A DNA stretch of 9,165 bases, taken from an uncultured Acidobacteriaceae bacterium (lineage in GTDB: Bacteria > Acidobacteriota > Terriglobia > Terriglobales > Acidobacteriaceae). A program made the translations under genes and the position numbers. Below are positions 5,843-9,165 of the stretch, one piece after another; the stretch's first letter is position 1, and each line of letters begins with the position of its first letter. A model generated the notes under the pieces. The model made no database searches. It was not told where the DNA came from and saw nothing but the letters and a program-made list of their open reading frames with translations. The stretch is from NCBI GenBank assembly GCA_903842845.1, contig CAIMNN010000018.1, positions 1 to 9,165 on the forward strand, written 5' to 3'.

Positions 5843-7196
5843 GCGCGAAAGACTGATGAACAAGGACCGCCCAGCCTTCGCAGGCATACTCCGCGCCTCC
5901 ATTCATCTCTCCATTGCCGGACTACTCGTTAAATCCATCGCGCTCGGCAAAGAGTTTGTCCTTGCCGCAGTTTTCGGGCGCTCTGATGCAATGGACGCCT
6001 ATCTGCTCGCGTTTCTTCTGCCCAATCTCATCATCAACCTCATCGCCGAATCCATGAACCAGGCGCTACTGCCAACCTATGTGCGGGTTCGAATTCAGGA
6101 GGGCAAAGAGGCTGCACAAAAACTCTTTGCCAACGCGACGCTCGCACTGGTCGCTCTACTATCCCTAATCACCGTAATGTTAATCGTGGGATTGCATCCA
6201 CTGCTGCCGCTTCTGGCTCCGCATTTTTCAACAGTAAAGCTGCAAACGGCAACACAGTTAGGGCTTGTCATGCTGCCGGTCATTGTTTTCATAGGCATCG
6301 CATCTAACTCTGCGGCAGTACTAAATACGTTGGACCGCTTCGCATGGCCGTCCTTGGCGCAGGCGTTCATCCCGGTCAGCATTGTTGTGGGCGCGTTGAT
6401 CTTCGGGCATGAGTTCGGCATTCAAGCCGTCGCAATTGCAACACTGGCCGGTGCATCCATCTACGCCGTCTCCATGGTTCTGCATCTGCAACTGCAAGGC
6501 GTGAAATTTCAATTGCGCTGGACGAGCGGCGTGTCCGGCACGGTCGAAGTTTTCCGGCAATACGTACAGGTGATGCTAAGCGCGCTCGTTGCCAACGCCG
6601 GTCTGCTAGTCGACCAGACGATGACCATGCTGCTCCCCGCAGGCAGTCTCTCGGCGCTGGTTTATGCCGGGCGGGTCGTCTCTGTGCCGATGGCCATGCT
6701 TGCTGGCGTCATCTCGACCGCCATCACTCCATATTTCTCACGACTCATCGCGCAGCGCGATTGGCAAGCCTGTCGCAAAACCATGCGGCAATGGACCTGG
6801 TTGATGGCCGCGGCATCATTGCTACCAACCGCAGTATTTATCCTCTTTGCAAAGCCGATCATCCGAATCGCATTCGAACACGGCGCATTCAATGCGGCAG
6901 ACACAGCCGTAGTCGCACCAATCCTAATGATGTATGCCATTCAGGTCCCGTTTTACGTCGTCAGCCGTGTGCAGTATCGTTTCATTATCGCCATGCGAAG
7001 GACCGACATCGCTTTCTATTGCGGCACTGTTAATCTCGCGCTCGACGTAGTGCTCAACATCGTGTTGATGCGTTACTGGGGCGTCGCAGGCATCGCGCTC
7101 TCCACTTCATTGTGGACGGTCTTCACATTCTTTTTTCTTTTCTATTGGGCCAACAAATTATTGCGTGAGGCAGAACAGCGAGAGGCTACCGTGTGA
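5835..7196 (+). CDS. MurJ-related (MviN family) flippase, likely Wzx role
   Basis: A 453-residue polytopic membrane protein of the MOP superfamily. It resembles MurJ at FGRSDAMDAYLLAFLLPNLI (47-66), AESMNQALLPTYVR (71-84), LNTLDRFAWPSLAQ (163-176), VYAGRVVSVPMAMLAG (276-291), TPYFSRLIAQRDW (298-310) and FEHGAF (347-352). Compared from memory with E. coli MurJ, D39 is kept (D54) and R270 is kept (R280). R18 and R24 are lysines (K33, K39), R52/R53 become Ile/Asn (I67, N68), and D269 becomes G279. The protein ends near the end of helix 12, where E. coli MurJ (511 residues) has two more helices. The setting, next to a Wzy-like protein and a co-polymerase, points to flipping of a lipid-linked repeat unit rather than lipid II. 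The start is uncertain: ATG 5835 overlaps the previous gene by 8 bp, and ATG 5856 is also possible; neither has a strong ribosome binding site. Confidence 0.87.
   Translation: MDERERLMNKDRPAFAGILRASIHLSIAGLLVKSIALGKEFVLAAVFGRSDAMDAYLLAFLLPNLIINLIAESMNQALLPTYVRVRIQEGKEAAQKLFANATLALVALLSLITVMLIVGLHPLLPLLAPHFSTVKLQTATQLGLVMLPVIVFIGIASNSAAVLNTLDRFAWPSLAQAFIPVSIVVGALIFGHEFGIQAVAIATLAGASIYAVSMVLHLQLQGVKFQLRWTSGVSGTVEVFRQYVQVMLSALVANAGLLVDQTMTMLLPAGSLSALVYAGRVVSVPMAMLAGVISTAITPYFSRLIAQRDWQACRKTMRQWTWLMAAASLLPTAVFILFAKPIIRIAFEHGAFNAADTAVVAPILMMYAIQVPFYVVSRVQYRFIIAMRRTDIAFYCGTVNLALDVVLNIVLMRYWGVAGIALSTSLWTVFTFFFLFYWANKLLREAEQREATV
7180..7185 (+). promoter_or_regulatory. Ribosome binding site for the GTG start of the deacetylase
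   Basis: GAGAGG is seven bases before GTG 7193, inside the end of the flippase gene. The start overlaps the flippase stop in a GTGA arrangement, which is typical of coupled translation. Confidence 0.6.
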
Positions 7197-7951
7197 ATTC
7201 GAAAGCTCGTTACCTGCTGCGCTTTGACGATCTCTGCCCAACAATGAGCCGGGCTGGCTGGGAGCGATTCCACACGCTTATCAGGCAATACAAACTCAAG
7301 CCGATACTCGCGATTGTTCCTGCGAATCAGGATCCGGACCTGATGATTGACCCGCCTGACCAAAAGTTTTGGAACGAGATGCGCGAACTCGAAGCAATCG
7401 GCGCATGCATCGGGTTGCATGGACTGACTCATTTGAACGATCAACGCGGGCGCAGCCTCATCCCGCTGCATCGCGAGACGGAGTTTGCCGGCGCTATGGA
7501 ACCCGCTCAACAGAAAAAGATAGCGCAGGGAATTCATTTGCTGAAGGAGCAGGGCCTCACGTCGAGGATTTGGGTCGCACCCAGGCATGGCTTCGATAGG
7601 AACACGCTGCGTGCTTTGCAAAGTGCGGGCTTGAATCTTTTATCAGATGGTTTGGCAGAGAGGCCATTTCTAAAAGGCGGTGTCGTCTGGATTCCGCAGC
7701 AGATATGGGAGCCTGTTAGCAAGCAATCCGGCCTATGGACTATATGCATACATGCAAACACTTCCACGGCCGCACAATTCGCAGAGCTGGGAGATTTTAT
7801 TCGAACGCATCACGAGCAGTTCACCAGCGTAGAAGACGCGTTGGTCGAGTTCACGCCAAGCCCACTGAATATCGTAGAGGCGGTAGCAACCTGGGTGCGG
7901 CTTACCAGAATACGCATCAGCAAATGGCGCAAGCGGCGCCGCAGACATTAG
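7193..7951 (+). CDS. Polysaccharide deacetylase-like protein (DUF2334 / CE4-fold), cytoplasmic
   Basis: A 252-residue protein beginning almost directly with the first catalytic strand: RYLLRFDDLCPTM at 6-18 with the metal/base pair D12-D13. Then come the zinc-binding motif H76-G-L-T-H80, WVAPRHGFD at 127-135 (third motif, R131 and H132) and the late histidine in WTICIHANT at 182-190 (H187). This order matches the DUF2334 branch of the NodB/CE4-like deacetylases, which typically remove N- or O-acetyl groups from glycans. There is no signal peptide or membrane segment, so it should act in the cytoplasm, perhaps on lipid-linked repeat units before flipping. The C-terminal tail is strongly basic (KWRKRRRRH at 244-252) and might bind membrane lipid. 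As last gene of the plus-strand run it overlaps the flippase gene by 4 bp. The substrate is unknown. Confidence 0.83.
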   Translation: MNSKARYLLRFDDLCPTMSRAGWERFHTLIRQYKLKPILAIVPANQDPDLMIDPPDQKFWNEMRELEAIGACIGLHGLTHLNDQRGRSLIPLHRETEFAGAMEPAQQKKIAQGIHLLKEQGLTSRIWVAPRHGFDRNTLRALQSAGLNLLSDGLAERPFLKGGVVWIPQQIWEPVSKQSGLWTICIHANTSTAAQFAELGDFIRTHHEQFTSVEDALVEFTPSPLNIVEAVATWVRLTRIRISKWRKRRRRH

Positions 7952-7952
7952 T

Positions 7953-9035
7953 TCATCGGGCAAGCATATCGTCGAAATAGGCCTCGTAAGCTGTTATTGC
8001 GCGTTGGCACTCGAATGGTGCAATGAACTCATGCGCAAAGCGCGTCCCCGGTTGAAACGCTGTGACAGCTGCATCGAACGCGGCTTCCAGGGCTTCAACA
8101 CTCACATCCTCTGCCAGCCAGACACCGGGCTTACCAGTCAGTAAACTTGTAACACTCTTTGAACACGGAGTCCCAACGATTGGCAGTCCATATGCAGCCG
8201 CCTCAAGTAATGCATTAGGCATGCCTTCACTCCGCGAGCTCAAAACAAAGAGATCAGAATTCATGGCTTCGAATGGAACCTCAACGTATCCAGTCAGCTT
8301 TGCATAACAATGAAGGCCAAGAGATTCGATCATCTGTTCCAATGGCACGCGCTCGTTGCCTTCACCCGCAATGGTCACCCGGAGCGCAGGATACTTTGGC
8401 CGCAACTTCGCACATGCTCGCAACAACAAGTCGAAGCCTTTCTCTGGAACTAATCTGCCCACGGCGAGCAGTTGAAACTTGTCACCACACGATCTATTCA
8501 GTGATCGCTCAACCGGGAAGACAATGGGATTATTGAGCGTACGCACTTTGACAGCATCAATCCTGAGCCTTTCGGATATTTCATCCGCCATCGCCTCTGA
8601 TTGAGCGATGATTCCGTCGGCCCAAGGGTAAATCAAAAAGTATCCCATAGAGATTAAGCTGAACCTGCTCGCCGGTAGCGCGCCATTCTGCCGGACCAGA
8701 ACTTTCGCTCCGCGTGGATAAAATACTCTCAACAGCAGTACCAGAAAATTGAGATGAGCCATTCCGGAGAGGACGAGCTGCGGCTTCACTTGCAGGACGA
8801 GTCTGAGTACTCGCCACCAACTCGCTCGAACCCGACGCGCACCCAAATAGTGCGTATGAATATGCGCTGGCAAACTGATCACATTCTCGCGCGTTCGGCA
8901 CACCACGCAAAGATGCACTTCAAACCGCTCTTTATTCAACCCGCAGGCAAGAAGTTCGATCACACGCTCGGCACCGCCTCCGCCTAGATGCGGAATGAGC
9001 AGGAGGATTCGCGGGCGCTGATTATCCATCGCCAT
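7953..9035 (-). CDS. Glycosyltransferase family 4 (GT-B fold)
   Basis: A 360-residue retaining glycosyltransferase of the GT4 type. Visible: N-terminal glycine-rich acceptor-side loop PHLGGGGAERVIELL (15-29), interdomain region RTLNNPIVFP (165-174), donor phosphate-binding segment VGRLVPEKGFDLLLRA (192-207) with R194 and K199, AGEGNER (223-229), LTGYVE (247-252), and the EX7E nucleotide-sugar motif with E270 and E278 in SRSEGMPNALLEAAAYG. It would transfer a sugar from a nucleotide donor to a lipid-linked intermediate at the cytoplasmic face of the inner membrane; donor and linkage cannot be told. The start at 9035 is supported by AAGG eight bases upstream; M3 (9029) is an alternative. It converges on the deacetylase with a single base (7952) between the stop codons, so neither gene has room for its own terminator there. 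Confidence 0.92.
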   Translation of the reverse strand: MAMDNQRPRILLLIPHLGGGGAERVIELLACGLNKERFEVHLCVVCRTRENVISLPAHIHTHYLGARRVRASWWRVLRLVLQVKPQLVLSGMAHLNFLVLLLRVFYPRGAKVLVRQNGALPASRFSLISMGYFLIYPWADGIIAQSEAMADEISERLRIDAVKVRTLNNPIVFPVERSLNRSCGDKFQLLAVGRLVPEKGFDLLLRACAKLRPKYPALRVTIAGEGNERVPLEQMIESLGLHCYAKLTGYVEVPFEAMNSDLFVLSSRSEGMPNALLEAAAYGLPIVGTPCSKSVTSLLTGKPGVWLAEDVSVEALEAAFDAAVTAFQPGTRFAHEFIAPFECQRAITAYEAYFDDMLAR

Positions 9036-9165
9036 CGATATTACCTTGCAAACGAGCAGATGAGGAGGTCTCTAAGACTTTCGTTATCTGTTTTTTTGTA
9101 TTGATGCGATTCTGGTTAAGAATATGATGAAGGCAGAAAGTAAGCTGTTGCATCAACTGGTTAAC
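9036..9165. other. AT-rich region upstream of the GT4 gene
   Basis: Positions 9061-9165 have about 37% G+C by hand count (39 of 105), clearly lower than the genes to the left, with a run of seven T at 9091-9097. I see no clear promoter pair. On the minus strand one frame stays open from the window edge to a TAA at 9024-9022, 47 codons overlapping the GT4 start by 14 bases. It could be the tail of an upstream gene, but it shows no recognisable motif and its composition looks non-coding. Confidence 0.35.
9044..9047 (-). promoter_or_regulatory. Ribosome binding site of the GT4 gene
   Basis: AAGG on the minus strand lies eight bases before the ATG at 9035 and favours that codon over the in-frame ATG two codons later. 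Confidence 0.45.

Noticed and set aside
9062..9069. Strong plus-strand Shine-Dalgarno-like GAGGAGGT
   Set aside because: No start codon lies at a workable distance and no plus-strand reading frame of note follows within the window.

Overview
The window is part of a surface-polysaccharide (exopolysaccharide or capsule) locus of the Wzy-dependent type, from a GC-rich Gram-negative bacterium. The Gram-negative call rests on the Wza-like outer-membrane export (OPX) domain. The gene style (moderately high GC, GTG starts, Shine-Dalgarno sites, compact overlapping genes) would suit an acidobacterium or proteobacterium. I lean to Acidobacteriota, but only as a weak inference from overall protein style. 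No rRNA, tRNA, CRISPR array, insertion sequence or phage gene was seen.

Layout: (1) positions 1-919, minus strand: most of a nucleotide-sugar 6-dehydrogenase of the UDP-N-acetylhexosamine type, cut by the window edge. (2) 920-1095: divergent control region with a perfect 10-bp palindrome. (3) 1096-2040, plus: NAD-dependent nucleotide-sugar 4-epimerase of the WbpP/TviC type. (4) 2041-2182: leader with an interrupted palindrome. (5) 2183-4669, plus: one 828-residue protein joining a Wzz/GumC-like polysaccharide co-polymerase (PCP) to a Wza-like OPX protein. (6) 4673-5842: Wzy/O-antigen-ligase-like membrane protein. (7) 5835-7196: MurJ-related flippase. (8) 7193-7951: cytoplasmic polysaccharide deacetylase of the DUF2334 type. 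(9) 7953-9035, minus: GT4 glycosyltransferase, convergent with the deacetylase across a 1-bp gap. (10) 9036-9165: AT-rich upstream stretch.

How the genes fit together: the dehydrogenase and epimerase can make a UDP-HexNAc-uronic acid (most simply UDP-GlcNAcA, then UDP-GalNAcA). The GT4 enzyme adds a sugar to a lipid-linked repeat unit, and the deacetylase may trim an acetyl group on the cytoplasmic side. The MurJ-like protein would flip the unit, the Wzy-like protein would polymerise it, and the PCP-OPX fusion would set chain length and carry the polymer to the outer membrane. Genes 5-8 are closely packed (3-bp gap, then 8-bp and 4-bp overlaps) and look like one translationally coupled operon.

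The most notable feature is the PCP-OPX fusion. The inner-membrane and outer-membrane halves of the export machine are one polypeptide, joined through what looks like a retained signal peptide (possible cleavage motif A-Q-A followed by proline) and a Pro/Ser/Thr-rich linker. The second is the MurJ-type flippase. By comparison with the E. coli MurJ sequence as I recall it, this protein lacks the last two helices and several arginines of the lipid II site, consistent with use as a Wzx.
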